In this document: in pieces, positions 1 through 21,300 of the stretch
Layout of the letters: each line of letters begins with the position of its first letter
How positions within the stretch are numbered: position 1 is the stretch's first letter
Source of the DNA: Dallia pectoralis
Lineage: Eukaryota > Chordata > Actinopteri > Esociformes > Umbridae
DNA length: 64,000 bases
Direction: 5' to 3'
NCBI GenBank assembly: GCA_029465975.1
Contig: CM055746.1
Location: forward strand, 2,335,602-2,399,601
Notes under the pieces: generated by a model
Seen by the model: only the letters and a program-made list of their open reading frames with translations
Databases searched by the model: none
Told to the model about the DNA's origin: nothing
Made by a program: the position numbers and the translations under genes

Positions 1-74
1 TATGTAGAAGACGAGGATGGAGAGTTGGGAGTCTTTGGATGAGCCTGTGTTTGATTAAATCAAGTGTTACTGTT

Positions 75-7295
<7,221 letters not shown>

Positions 7296-10200
7296 GAACT
7301 GCCAAAAAAAAACTATCTTACCTGTGGTATATACGAGAGTTTCAACATAAATAATGTACGCTTCTGTGTAATGGGTTATCCATTTGTTTCACGCACACCA
7401 TTGTTTCACACCAAGTTTGTGGGAAGCTTCTTGGTTTTCAAGAAAACCTTAATATAAACAAAAATGTATAGAAAATATTTACAAGGTTAGAAAGAATCTT
7501 ATTTTTTACATTGAAATAATAACTTTCTTTGCTTTTGGACTGGCAGGTATCAGAGTAACGTTTTTCTGGTAACTAAGCAACTACATCTAAACTCTGGTCG
7601 GCAATATACACTCAAATCGTTGAGGTGTCTAACCGATATCCAGCATTTTTCCTTTTCAGTGCTTTACCCAATTTCAAGGATTTCATAGCCAGTGTTCTAT
7701 CTGAAACCTATAAAAGAATACCAGCTATCACCCCTGCTAGGTTGGCTAATGCAGCTACACAACAGTACCTAAACCAGCCCTAATTAAATGTTTCTGGATA
7801 GGCTCCTGCAGCACTTTCCCCAGTTGCATGCATCAAGATCCTGCCAATTCTTAGAAGGTTTGCATATTTTATGACCCCAATCTATATCCTAATGGAACTG
7901 GTCAATTAATTAGGGTTACAATCCCGGTTGTCAGTCCTGGAAAGACCACAATAACCTTGTAAATGTTTTCCTTAATGTCATTAAGTGCTGTTCTCTGCAT
8001 TAACTTCACAGGTCTGTTGATTTCACCGCTTACACCCAAATGCTTTTACACTTTACTAACCCTGTTGTCTCCCTTCATACAATTTATTTCTTTGAAAGTT
8101 GCCTGATACGGTTTATCCTTACTTTTGTCGTGATCATTCATGTAACAGGGAAAGGCACAGGGAACAGTCACTGAAATTAGGCAGGGGTGCCAGGGGTTGG
8201 GCTTGTTTGCTGGATGCTCCTTGAAGATTCTAGAAATTTCTTGATCAGTTCTGTGGAATTTTGTTTTTAAAAAATAGCACATTTGGCCGTTTGCAACCTT
8301 CATAACTGTTTTCAGAGCGGCAATTGGGCCAGGGCGGTAAAAAAAAAAAAAGGTAACCAATCAAATGGTCCTTTTAACACAGCTTCAGAGTTTCTCTGCA
8401 TAGGTTGGGGAACTTTCCAGAAGAACAATTATGTGTGCCACATTTCAGGCCGATATGGTCGGGTGGCCAGACTGAACCACTCCGAGTAAAATGGGTACAA
8501 TATGCCCTGACCAATATGCAAATGATTAATATGCAAATGATCCATATACAAATGACCAATCTGAGCTGGCACGCTTAAGGCCACACCGATAATAAAGTCT
8601 GCGCCCCAAAAAAATGTGGCAGATGTGCAGCTTCCTTGATGAATCTATCCCAATACGTTTAAACACGATCTCTTTATTACCAAGAAGTTGGACAGATACA
8701 ATTATTCTATAGCACTACACTGTAATCATTTTCCTAAATAACTATGTGAAGAAGATAACAAGATTACCTGAAAGGTGACAATAGTAGCAAACGAATGCTG
8801 CAGCGAAAATACAAAATAATCTGTTCTTACTCACAAAGGAATTCGAGCAGTAAAACTTGATGTGATTTACCTGTGGTAAACAGTGTCATATACTGCACCT
8901 GTTTTAGCACCACAATGACACGAAGCACACAGACAAAACAATATTGGAGTGTTTGCATCACAAATCTGTGAATGTCCTTGAGTGGCCGACCCAAAGCCCA
9001 GACAGAAACCCCAATTACAGTTCACTGAAGCATCTGACAGAGCTGGAGAGCATCAACAAGGAAAGGTGGGAGAAATTGGCCAATTCAGGTGTGAAAAGCT
9101 GTTAGAGGCATTGCAGAGATTTGCTGTGAAGCTGTGATTTCTGCCAATGGAGTTTCTACAGAATAAAGGGCTCTGAATATATTCAGTAATATACTGACGT
9201 GTAAGTTTATAATGTATTTTTCATTAAATTGTTACAAATCGATGGTCATTTCAGTGTATGTTTGGGTTGATGCAAAGTAATGTATAAAACAACAAAAGTC
9301 TAAAACAATTTGATAATACACTGAATTTACCAGGGTTCATATGCTCTTGGATTCTTTTTATTGTTGGATATTCGGTTTCCCAATGTGTTCCCAGTAACAC
9401 TATTCTTTAACGGGTAATATATATATATATTCATATTAATAGAATGCTTGAGTTTGTATCTGTTGATGAGAACAGAATATCCAAATATTAAACTTCAGGT
9501 AGCAGCAGCTGGCCTTAGGAAATCACTTTTTTCTCTAAACACTTTGAAAGCATGGGGCTATAGTTTTGCTAGTTTTTGCATCACAGTTAAAATATAACAA
9601 GCTGTTTAATTGTTCGTTAGGACCAGAGGCCTGAGCAGCAGGGAGCCACAACATTAATGCAGATTCCCAACCTTTCTACTGGAGATGCCCTAGTGGCTGG
9701 TGTGCTGGTTCTACCGGTCAGTGGCAGTGTTCGCCTGGGCTTATTCTTCTGGGCTTTTATCACATAGATAACCCTGTGGCCCTTTTGAGACACAACAGCT
9801 GCACTACTGGCCCCACTGCAGTCGAACTGCCATATATACTCATAGTCCTACATGTTCATCCCAGAAGATGGCGTGAAGATCACTCAAAAGTACATTTCAA
9901 CCCGAGCTATCGTGCGCAAATCTCCCAGCTGTTCTGACCTCCTTCCCGGGCCAGTTCACTGCTGACTTATGGGGTTAGTCTAATGCACATCCACGGACTA
10001 TAGTGCGCGTATTGTTCCCCGGAAGGAGGACACAAACAACACGGCGCATCTGACGTGGTGGGAGTGCGCACTATAATGAATGCATCTCACTCAATGGGGT
10101 TTTATATTTAGCTTTTAGTGACGCTCATAATATCAGAGAACTGCACGCAGAGGCGAGGAGAACCAGCCGGACCGATTAATGCGCTGTGTTGCCTGTCATT

Positions 10201-10360
10201 CGGTGTCCTCAAAGAGAATAAGGTGAAGGCATTTGAGTCCAAACCGGACCAACTTGGATTATTTGTTTTCAACTCCCATCTATTGGCCTATATGCGTGTA
10301 ATTCTGTGAAGGCGAAGTGGACTGACGCATATTATAGGTGCACACGGACACTCGGGGAAT
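7296..10360. other. Intergenic region between kptn and nova
   Basis: AT-rich and without a convincing gene. It includes the kptn 3' end (an AATAAA occurs at 8591-8596, and kptn may use an earlier variant signal), a decayed Tc1 transposase trace near 8960-9180, and a more CpG-containing stretch from about 9900 that leads into nova exon 1 and probably holds its promoter and 5' UTR. Confidence 0.6.
8960..9180 (+). mobile_element. Decayed Tc1/mariner transposase fragment
   Basis: A frame here reads KSVNVLEWPTQSPDRNP followed by ELESINKERWEKLANSG. This resembles the [12 protein letters not shown] segment around the last catalytic acidic residue of Tc1 transposases and the helix after it. The catalytic Glu is not preserved and stops follow. 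Confidence 0.5.
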
Positions 10361-13300
10361 ATGATGGCCGGTGGAGCAGTGGAACAAAACGGGATTTTCC
10401 CGAATCCTCTTCACGGTCAACAACAGACCCACATGGAGTCAGATCCGCCCGACTCACGCAAGCGACCACTGACTCCCACAGAGGAGGACTGTTGTACCAA
10501 GCGCACCAACACGGGAGGTAAGACATATTGCACATAAGGCATATTGCACATAAGGCATATTGCACATAAGGCATATTGCACATAAGACATATTGCACATA
10601 AGGCATGTTGCACATAAGGCATGTTGCACATAAGCCATGTTGCACATAAGACATGTTGCACATAAGACATGTTGCACATAAGACATGTTGCACATAAGCC
10701 ATGTTGCACATAAGCCATATTGCACATAAGCCATATTGCACATAAGCCATATTGCACATAAGCCATATTGCACATAAGCCATATTGCACATAAGCCATAT
10801 TGCACATAAGCCATATTGCACATAAGCCATATTGCACATAAGCCATATTGCACATAAGCCATATTGCACATAAGCCATATTGCACATAAGCCATATTGCA
10901 CATAAGCCATATTGCACTAGACCTCATTGTCTCCAGTGTGTCACACTCATGTTGCAGTAAAGATAACTCATGTTACAGCCACCGTACGAGGGAATGCAAC
11001 TTGTCATCAGCCCGTTTGACAGACCGATATCTCAGAAACTCCTGATCAATTACTACTTTTTTCCTGTGCCAATCAGGTGAAATGACGACGTTTCTCTGGT
11101 TGCCCAATCGGTCACACTACTTTTGTTGATTTTCATTTTCTTACTTTTGTAGGTCAATTACAAACCAGCCTTTGTACATTGCGAGTGATAGTGCCACATT
11201 TGGCATCTGTTAGGTTTCAACCCAGTCACCTCTTTATAATGTACACCTGGAGATTATCTATTGTTTTACATTAAGTGCAAAAAGATACCGGCCTGGAAGA
11301 GGCACTTTCATCACGGTATCTCATAGTAGCCTAAATTAGATTTAAGACACTGACAGTAAATTCATAAACTGCCACTAGCTCAATTGTATATAAGTGAATA
11401 ACATAGATCATGTGTGTCGAGGCAGTTTACCTTAGAAACAACACTCTGCCTCAGCAGAAATATTCTCAGTCTAAACTAACACTAATCCAATTAAATGTTA
11501 CTTGTCATAGCACTCAATGTAGTTCACCAATTACCAGAGCCACAGGTCTAAAACGGTCTTCTGACTGCCCCTAGCCTGATCTATGTGCCTTGGAGCTCGA
11601 TATGTTCATCACCAGTAGGCAGACGCTGGCACCTGATACCGGTTCAACCATGTTTGGACACCACAGAGTGCCTGCAGATGGTTGCCAACCAGGAGCATCC
11701 CGTCAGGAATACAGTGTTGTTGCTCCTCAAGGAACATGACAGTGAGTTCAGTTTGCTTCAGTCACATGCCCTGTCCCCAGACCTCAACCCAATAGAGGAT
11801 TTGGTGGTTCGGCACAAGCTGTTTTCTGCCTAACTCAGTTCAGTTTGCTTCAGTCACATGCCCTGTCCCCAGACCTCAACCCAATAGAGGATTTGGTGGT
11901 TCGGCACAAGCTGTTTTCTGCCTAACTCAGTTCAGTTTGCTTCAGTCACATGCGCTGTCCCCAGACCTCAACCCAATAGAGGATTTGGTGGTTCGGCACA
12001 AGCTGTTTTCTGCCTAACTCAGTTCAGTTTGCTTCAGTCACATGCCCTGTCCCCAGACCTCAACCCAATAGAGGATTTGGTGGTTCGGCACAAGCTGTTT
12101 TCTGCCTAACTCAGTTCAGTTTGCTTCAGTCACATGCCCTGTCCCCAGACCTCAACCCAATAGAGGATTTGGTGGTTCGGCACAAGCTGTTTTCTGCCTA
12201 ACTCAGTTCAGTTTGCTTCAGTCACATGCCCTGTCCCCAGACCTCAACCCAATAGAGGATTTGGTGGTTCGGCACAAGCTGTTTTCTGCCTAACTCAGTT
12301 CAGTTTGCTTCAGTCACATGCGCTGTCCCCAGACCTCAACCCAATAGAGGATTTGGTGGTTCGGCACAAGCTGTTTTCTGCCTAACTCAGTTCAGTTTGC
12401 TTCAACTCAGTTCAGTTTGCTTCAGTCACATGCGCTGTCCCCAGACCTCAACCCAATAGAGGATTTGGTGGTTCGGCACAAGCTGTTTTCTGCCTAACTC
12501 AGTTCAGTTTGCTTCAGTCACATGCCCTGTCCCCAGACCTCAACCCAATAGAGGATTTGGTGGTTCGGCACAAGCTGTTTTCTGCCTAACTCAGTTCAGT
12601 TTGCTTCAGTCACATGCCCTGTCCCCAGACCTCAACCCAATAGAGGATTTGGTGGTTCGGCACAAGCTGTTTTCTGCCTAACTCAGTTCAGTTTGCTTCA
12701 GTCACATGCGCTGTCCCAGAGGCAGCGTGGGCATGGTTCTATTGTGATAACAGGGACCCACTTTGCTGTTGAACATTTCTAGACCATATCACTCAAAGAC
12801 CTCCGGCTGTTCTGCAGAGGGGGGTCCAACTTAAAAGTAGAAGGCGGAACCTAATAAACAGATTAATGCGTGTGCTGTGTACATTTTTACTCTATAATTA
12901 CTGTACTATACGAACATACATGAACGACACATACGTTATGAGGGGCTGTGATATATGGCCACTATCCCACTGATATATAATATGTCGTAGGGTGCCTGGA
13001 CACTGAAATTAGCTGTGGTTTATCGGTGATGTATCATAACTTATTAGTTATTATAACCTTATTTCTATTATAAACTGGTTATCAATTAAAGCAATGGGAA
13101 CTCTTAACCGTGAGTACAGTGAGTATGCGGTCTTACGTACCTCTGCTATCAGCATTATCTATAATCTCAATGTTGCTGACCTGTACTGAACTAATAGTGA
13201 AATAAACTGTCCTCTAGTTAAGTTAGATTTACTTAACTGGATCTTGTTTTCCCCGAGCCCAGAATCACAAGGTATTCAGCTGAGTACAGGAGCCCAGAAT

Positions 13301-15332
13301 CACAAGGTATTCAGCTGAGTACAGGAGCCCAGAATCACAAGGTATTCAGCTGAGTACAGGAGCCCAGAATCACAAGGTATTCAGCTGAGTACAACAAATG
13401 AGCACAGAATCACAAGGTATTCAGCTGAGTACAACAAATGAGCACAGAATCACAAGGTATTCAGCTGAGTACAGGAGCACGGAATCACAAGGTATTCAGC
13501 TGAGTACAGGAGCCCAGAATCACAAGGTATTCAGCTGAGTACAGGAGCCCGAAACCACAAGGTATTCAGCTGAGTACAGGAGCCCAGAATCACAAGGTAT
13601 TCAGCTGAGTACAGGAGCCCAGAATCACAAGGTATTCAGCTGAGTACAGGAGCCCAGAATCACAAGGTATTCAGCTGAGTACAGGAGCACAGAATCACAA
13701 GGTATTCAGCTGAGTACAACAAATGACTCTGTATAACGATGGTGTTAGTCGCCATCTCCAGAGGCCCAGTTGTGGTTGTATGCTTGGCTCCTAACACCTG
13801 TTTCAACCTGAATGTATTGGCTACAACCTGTTTCAACTCTATACGCTCACGTCGGTCGTGGCATTTGAGGTGTCGACAATTCATGGAGCGTTTAAAGATC
13901 TTGGTCGATAGCTTCTGCAATGCAATTTCTGAAGAGCGCTTGAGTGTTTGGACATAAATTACCTTATTTTTTTTCTTAAAGGCAGATAAGCAATATCTGA
14001 CACACCAACAGCCATAATGCAGATTTGTTGTTCTGGTCGAACAGAGCATCTAGGCGGAGCCAACTTTAGAGTCATTAATATTCGTAGCCTTTCATTGATA
14101 TTTATGTGGACGGCTCTGTTGTTTATGGCAGAAACATTCCATATCAAAAGATGTGACTAAAGGTGTGCTTTGTGTAGGTCAGTTGGCAGAGCTTGTTCTA
14201 TTATCATACCACACATAAGATAATGTATAAAAAGTTGCTCATTACCATGGCTACGGTGGCTAGAGGAAGTGGATTTGTCAAATGTGCCCCATTTGAACAA
14301 AGCTTCAGTGACTGCTCAACTTGTTGATTCTTCACAATGTATCTCAGTTATCACGATATATCTCGGTTATCAGATGTCATCCCAATTAATGGGAGATTCT
14401 GGAGTAGCACCTGAGGCAGCGTTTTCCAACGCCATTAACAAAACACTGAATTATGGACTCTTTTTTTCGGGAGGAAAGGTGATTTATTCCTCATGTAGAG
14501 TTTCCGAATCCATGCCCAGACACATCAAAGCTGTTCTGGCAGCTGGTGGCTTAACGCTATATTGATGTTGATTTTTTTCAACGTCAAGTTGCCTGAAGGC
14601 TTAGTCGGCGAAGAACAGGCCGTTTCTTCACAGCTTGCTCGTGTGGGCCACCGGTAATGTGATATGGAACGACAAATCCTGATTAGTGGAATAGCAACGT
14701 TGAATCGGAGGTGTGCATTTAATGAGTATTGATAAGGCTATTATCAAGGGCAGAAGTCGCATTATTGCATAATCCAGGGAACAGAATGAATAATCGTATC
14801 TTATGATAACATAATTTCGGTTTTATTGTGGTTGCTTTTACCTTTTTTGATAATAACCTCAGCCTTTTGGTTTTAACACTACACACACACTTTGTCTGTT
14901 ATTGATCACGTCGCTCCTGTTCGTCATTAACATGAATGGCAGTTACCATAACAATGGAGAAATGTGCCGGTGGTTTTATTGATGGGTGCCTATTGTGCAT
15001 TTAGGATTGCGGGAGAATCGCTGCCAACTCCGGACTGAGGTAGCCTATTGCTTCCTCTTCCTCAGTAGCATCCCTCTCCTCAAAACACAATTAGTTTTTT
15101 TGTTATTGCTAATGCTAGTTTAGCCTGTAATTGCTCACGTTCCGAACCCATCGTGCTGCCTCGTGTGTCTGCACTAAGCTCATGTGGCTGAAGGATTAGG
15201 TATGATATGCTAATGTTGCTAATGGAAAGGTTGGCATGGGAATGTGAGCTGGTGTCTTTTTTTGTTGTTGAAAGACACAGGTGCCCTTGCAGAGCGATGT
15301 GACGTGAGTGGACTAAGAATTTGCCAGGTGGC

Positions 15333-15384
<52 letters not shown>

Positions 15385-18300
15385 GAGTGAGCTTTCTCAG
15401 AGACAATGGTTATTATGTACACCAGCACGGCGACACAAACAACATTATATATCGGTAGAATTTACCCGGGAGATGTTCGCCCAGATGCTTATGTGTCTCA
15501 GCCGTTTCACCTGTTTGCTCTGTGATTTAAACGCATGGACGTTCATCTAAAGAGCGTACCGACCGGCTGGGCAACTAGGACGAGCGTGTCCAGAGGTTCC
15601 CCGGGAGTCACTATTGAGTGGAGCCAACCTACAAGCGGATGTGTCTCTCCTACAGTCTATGATTTATAGACATAGTGATTGGCTTCGTCCCCAACCACCC
15701 CCCACCATTCTGCGGCACTGCCATTTGCAGTGGTGGATGCCCCCCAACCACCCACCCCCTCCCTCCCAACTGCTCAAACATGGCCGTCCAAGGGAAGTGG
15801 ATGGGAGAGGCGGGTAGGGGGGATGTGCCGTGCACACTGGGATCACTCCTCTCAGCCTCCTCTGTCGTCCACTCGCCACGTCCACTCCACCTTTTCGGCC
15901 ATTGCTCAAGGTCACAGAGACGCCACCCGAGATTTGCTTTTGTCATTTTCCCGACGAAAAAGAGTGAACGAGTGAACGGGCCCGCTTTACGCTTTATAGA
16001 GCTGCGTCAAAAGAGGCGGAGCGGTGGAGAAAATCAAAAATTTTGGGGGACGGCAGAGGCACCCGACGGGGGGAGGGGACGTGACGCGCTCCGGCAGGAG
16101 GCTGCCGATTGGCCGGGCGACTTGTCAATTGTCCACGGTGCTGCAGACGGACGGGCCACTCGATGAATATGGATGAGAGCAGTGAAAAGGGTGCTGCGGC
16201 AGGGAAGATCCCCCCCCCTTCAAACCGGCGCAGGCTCGAACAATGCGTGGCGTCTTTCACTGAAAAACACTAAGCGCCCGGCATTAGCATTTCCTCAGAC
16301 AATCGAGGCTTCAGCCCCCCCAGCTGCAGAGGCTCGGCTCGCATGCTGCACGGAGATCTTTATTCACACCCGCCCGACGTATTAGAGGCTCCGGTGGAAC
16401 GGCGTTGACCGCTCGCATTCCTGAACGCCACCATTGCACCTATGCCGAGCCTACCGTTTAGGTGCCCGTACCAGATTGCAGCCCGGCATTGATGGCGATC
16501 TGACAGAGGATTTTAACCGCGACTCTCAGAATGGGTAAGAGCCGAACTACTCTCTTTGTCATGACTTGTTGAATTCATCCGTCACGCTCCGCACTTCATA
16601 TATATTCGACCACAGACAGAAAAACCGCCTCATCCGCTCATTATTGCCCGGTTTTGTCCGTCGTCCTTGCTGCCCGCCAGTGGCAGTTTGCTCCATTGAC
16701 ATGCAGAGTGGGTATTTGGATGGGGTAGAGGCTGGTCACAAGGCAGTTCCCCCTGACCCACCCACCCCCTGTGAGTGACTTCACTAAACATGTTTGGCTC
16801 GTTGTCAGTGCCTCTCCTTCAAGCTGTCCCTCCGGTATTGAATGCGTGGGGTTTGATCTGAACAACCCAAACTGGCTCCCCGATCTGCCTCCCCGAACCG
16901 CTTCCATTCCCCCTGGCGTATTGCAGCAACAGATTGCCGTGTTTACTCTACCACATGACGCCGTGGAAACCCGCTACTGCGATTCTTCAGACGCTAGGAC
17001 AGACATAATTATTGACTAATAATAGCGAATGCTGCTGGGAGGGCAATGGAGCGGATCCCGGCAGTGTGCCTTCCCATGCTGGGTTCGTCCGGGTTTTAAG
17101 GCACGTAGAAATCAAGGCTGCAACCCGTCCGACGACACGTTCCCATTCCCATTCAGTCGATCCTGTGTGGAGAAACGACAGGCGTTTGTCCTCTGACAGG
17201 AGAAAAGAGTACAGTTCCATAAAGACACTGTCTGGTGTTTTCTGTTCCATCAAGGTCATCTGTTATCTTCACACTGTTTCTCTCAACGGTAAAGATGATT
17301 GGATGCAGCAGATATCCGGCCAGAAAAGGGCCCGGGCTGAATGAGTCTTGTGTCAGAGTGCGATGCTATCATAACGGTTTCGCTTTAGTAGACGGACGAG
17401 CGATGGATGTTCTCAGAAATGATCGGTGTGATGTGCAAAATTAATAAGTGGCGCCGATCGTATTGTAGACGTTGATACTTGTTGGTGTGATTCGCGAGCA
17501 GCACTTAATCTGAGCTTGGGTCAGGAGTAACAAATCTGATCGATTTGCGAAATTAACATGTCATGACTGTATTGAAACCAAAACCAAAAATATTCAAACG
17601 AACCCTGAGTGGCATGTTAAACGAATCGATAGAAAGCAGAGGCACGTAGACTGACTGTGAAATCTATTTTTTTCAAGTGCCACTTTCATTAAGATTCTAA
17701 TGAGTCCATTTTGGAGGCAAACAGAAGGTCAGTTTAAACTCTGGCGTGGCTGTGTGTCGATATCAGACGTCCATTCATTCTAGCCGAACAAGACAGCAGA
17801 TCCCCCCCTCGTGTGCATCTAAACAACACGACGAGACCCGCACACGGGCACAAAAAACAGCCAAAAGACGAACAATGTCATAAAATGTCTTCATCGGCTC
17901 ATTTGTCCTGGTCTGTATTCTGAACACGTTCATGTACAGATGTGATCAGTTCTTTCAATGTGTTTCTCAACAGTGACGTCACCCTGAACACCGGTAGAAG
18001 CATTTGAAGATGTCCCAAAGTGACGTCATTCATTGAAATAAACGACGTGGACAAGAGTAGTAGAGAATGTACACGTTCCTTTTCTGAGGCGGCACAGATA
18101 TTTAAATAATTACGAATCTCCTATGATCAAATGAATTTCTAGCGCAGCTGTCAGGTAGTAATTCTGCCCACAGGTTTATACAGAGAATGGAAATCTATCT
18201 CCCATGCTGATTAATTATATCTAGTGTAACACAAGCTGATTTTGGTTGGTATTCCCAGTTGGTTTACTCAGTCCAATACCAACATTGAGTCGGTTGATCT

Positions 18301-21300
18301 TTACTTAATTTTTGCCTTCAAATCCGGATTTGTCTGGTTTGACACAGGCCGTTTACCCAGACACCCCCGTTCTTATATAATTGTTTTACTAACTGTTTTC
18401 CTATTCGGCCAATTGCATAAGATATTATCGCACCAAATTATTTCTGATCGAAAGAGCAATATATCAATTTGTCAGTATTAATGCAGGCAACAAGTGGACG
18501 ACGGCTGAAACCTTCTTATGCGTGAAGGAATTCTCAATTCAAAGGATAACGAACATATCCACTGAGCAAAATCATTTGAAAGACGTCTTTTCAATGTAAT
18601 TTGCTCAGTAGGTAAGGTTTGGCTCGTCAATACTCGGCGCTGGCATGATGTCAATCACTGAGCGATGCAAGACAGTGCTGTTTTTAAAGTGCTTTGATTG
18701 AGCCAGTCTTCTTGGCGGTATTTAGAGATAGCACATTTGAAGGATTTCAGTTCCTTATGTTTGCATCTGTAACAAACATTGCTTAGAATGACACTGGCCT
18801 GGATTTCAGGCGTCGCAAGCATATGAGACATTTGTGTTTTGCCGTAATGTTCTCTGCAAAATATTTTCTATTTTATAATTTTCAAGTGAGTCCATTTTCT
18901 CCACGCTTCCCTTTCTCTTTAGGACTTATAAAGACGTACTGAGATTCATGGTTACAGGTTGATTAAATATTTCCATAGCGAGATTTGTACAAAAGAATAC
19001 TACAACTTCTGAAAACAGTTAAATTTAGACCTCTGCAATCTGGAAAGGAGGTCACCATTTACTGCACACGAAATCTGGGACAGAACACATGATGTATCAC
19101 CAAACTGACATGAAATGTGGGACTAGAGGTTACAAAAGAACCACACTACTCTCTAGATTCCTTCATACCCAAGTGCTATTTCCAGGAGAGGCTACGTGGC
19201 AGGCTACCAATTCAAGAGTATTCAATACTAATGCTAACATGTTCCACATTGGGATTTATTGTCTGGAGCCAGCAGAGATGTTCTCTGTGACTTGTCATCT
19301 GATCCATATTGCAGACATGTACCTCCAACATGGTGTACAGCAGGGCTCCTCAAACATGCTCCTGTTAATGTCTTCTAGGTTCTCTATGTTCCTGTAGAGC
19401 TACATTTTCTAGGTTCTCCCTGTTCCTGTAGAGCTACATCTTCTAGGTTCTCTCTGTTCCTTTAGGACCACATCTTCTAGGTTCTCCCTGTTCCTGTAGA
19501 GCTACATCTTCTAGGTTCTCTCTGTTCCTTTAGGACCACATCTTCTAGGTTCTCCCTGTTCCTGTAGAGCTACATCTTCTAGGTTCTCTCTGTTCCTTTA
19601 GGACCACATCTTCTAGGTTCTCCTTATTCCTTTAGAGCCACATCTTCTAGGTTCTCCTCTGTTCCTGTCTTGCTCCTATCTTCTAGGTTCTCTCTCCAAA
19701 TCGGTGCTTGAATGGGTATTGCTCCGTCAGGTTGTCTCCTCCTTCCTAGAGATCTTCCAACCATAATCAACAGCTGGTTAATCATTGGGATCTGGTTCGC
19801 TGTGTATGCTATGTAGACCAGTGCTTCTTTACTAGATCTGACGCTGACCCGTCTCTTGGTCTGTCTGTCCCTCCAGAGGAGGGTGAGTACTTCCTGAAGG
19901 TGCTGATCCCCAGCTATGCAGCCGGCTCTATAATTGGCAAGGGTGGCCAGACCATCGTACAGCTGCAGAAAGAGACGGGCGCCACCATCAAGCTATCCAA
20001 ATCCAAAGACTTTTACCCAGGTAAGTAGATAACCCCATATTACGGTATTCAAACGTGATAGTAGTAGATAACCCCATATTACGGTATTCAAATATAAAGG
20101 CTTGCACACAAGTTACAGCTCTGTAAACCATGGCTGTCTCTCTAAGTGCAGGACAAGACTGTGTTATATGTTGTTTTAACTGCAGTTTGAAGCCAATTAA
20201 ATCCAGCCTTTCAATACAGTGCATTTTTAACCAGGTTGACCCATGCATGCGCTCCACAGTTTGCACACCCAGTAGCTGCAGCTCACTCTGGAATACCTCT
20301 TCTAGTTTGACTGCATTCTAATGTGGATAATGTGAATTCTTCATTGGCGAGTCCCTATGTCGTGCTACCTTAAATGCACTAGCCGTCCAACCGGGCCTTG
20401 TTAATACAAAGTTGGTAACGTCGAATATGATGCCCAATGAGCCCACACTGATGAAGGCTTCTGTCTCACATGGTTGGTTGTGAAGCATCTCGTCCTCAGA
20501 ACACAAATGCCCTTCAGATGTAAAATGTGTTGCAGTTTGTCCTTCGGGTCTGAGGAAGCGTGATGAGAAATATCAGGTGTTGGGATGTCCAGATGTCTTC
20601 TGTAATAACTGATTGAAATCGCATTATCCTGTTTCGATTCAACTGACTGCTTATTGTCAACACAAGGCAATTGGGTGTCGTACTTTTAAATTGAAATTAG
20701 GTTGTGTGTCTGGCTTGTATAATTAAAAAAATATAAAGCTTGTACTCCAGATTTTTTGGCGACTTACTGGCTATTGAGATTAAGCCACTAAAATATATTT
20801 TTTCCCAACCTTTGCCAATCCCGAGTCATATTGGGTTTTAGATTACAGAAGCAATAAAGGGTGCTGCAGAAAACAAAATGTATTGGCTAAGTCAAACGAT
20901 TTATGTACTGTGCTTTTACTAAACCTTAGAAGGGAATGCATGAACCTTGGCAAAGTGGAGAAAATACAATACCCTTTTAGGGTGAGCATGTTCTTCACTC
21001 GTGTTTCTGGCCCCTGCTGTCGCAATATTTGCTGGATTTATTGTTGGTATTGTAGCTTTTAACTATCATCTGTCTGGATGGTTAAGCCAGCTGGCCAGTG
21101 TAATGCAGCTGTAGGGGAACATGCCTCAGAGCATATTCAACTAACCAGTCATTAGCACTCGTTTCTTTCTTCTTGATTAGGGCAAATATTTGTCAGGACA
21201 ATGGACCGGGCAGCGCATTTGGTCGGGCCAGACTATTTTATTATAGACGGCCACCGTGATACAATGAAAGTGTACTCAGGGGAACGGCTCAGCTTCACAC

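Noticed and set aside
8046..8360. 104-codon - strand ORF between kptn and nova
   Set aside because: It starts in a poly(A)/poly(T) run, has no recognisable family sequence and no supporting splice or start context.
10332..10927. Three overlapping - strand ORFs with a repeated [20 protein letters not shown] sequence
   Set aside because: They arise because the 16-bp minisatellite lacks stops in every reverse frame; no start context, homology or conservation supports a protein.
15614..17444. Numerous overlapping ORFs on both strands in the CpG-rich part of nova intron 1
   Set aside because: G+C-rich DNA has few stops; none resembles a protein family and they conflict with one another.
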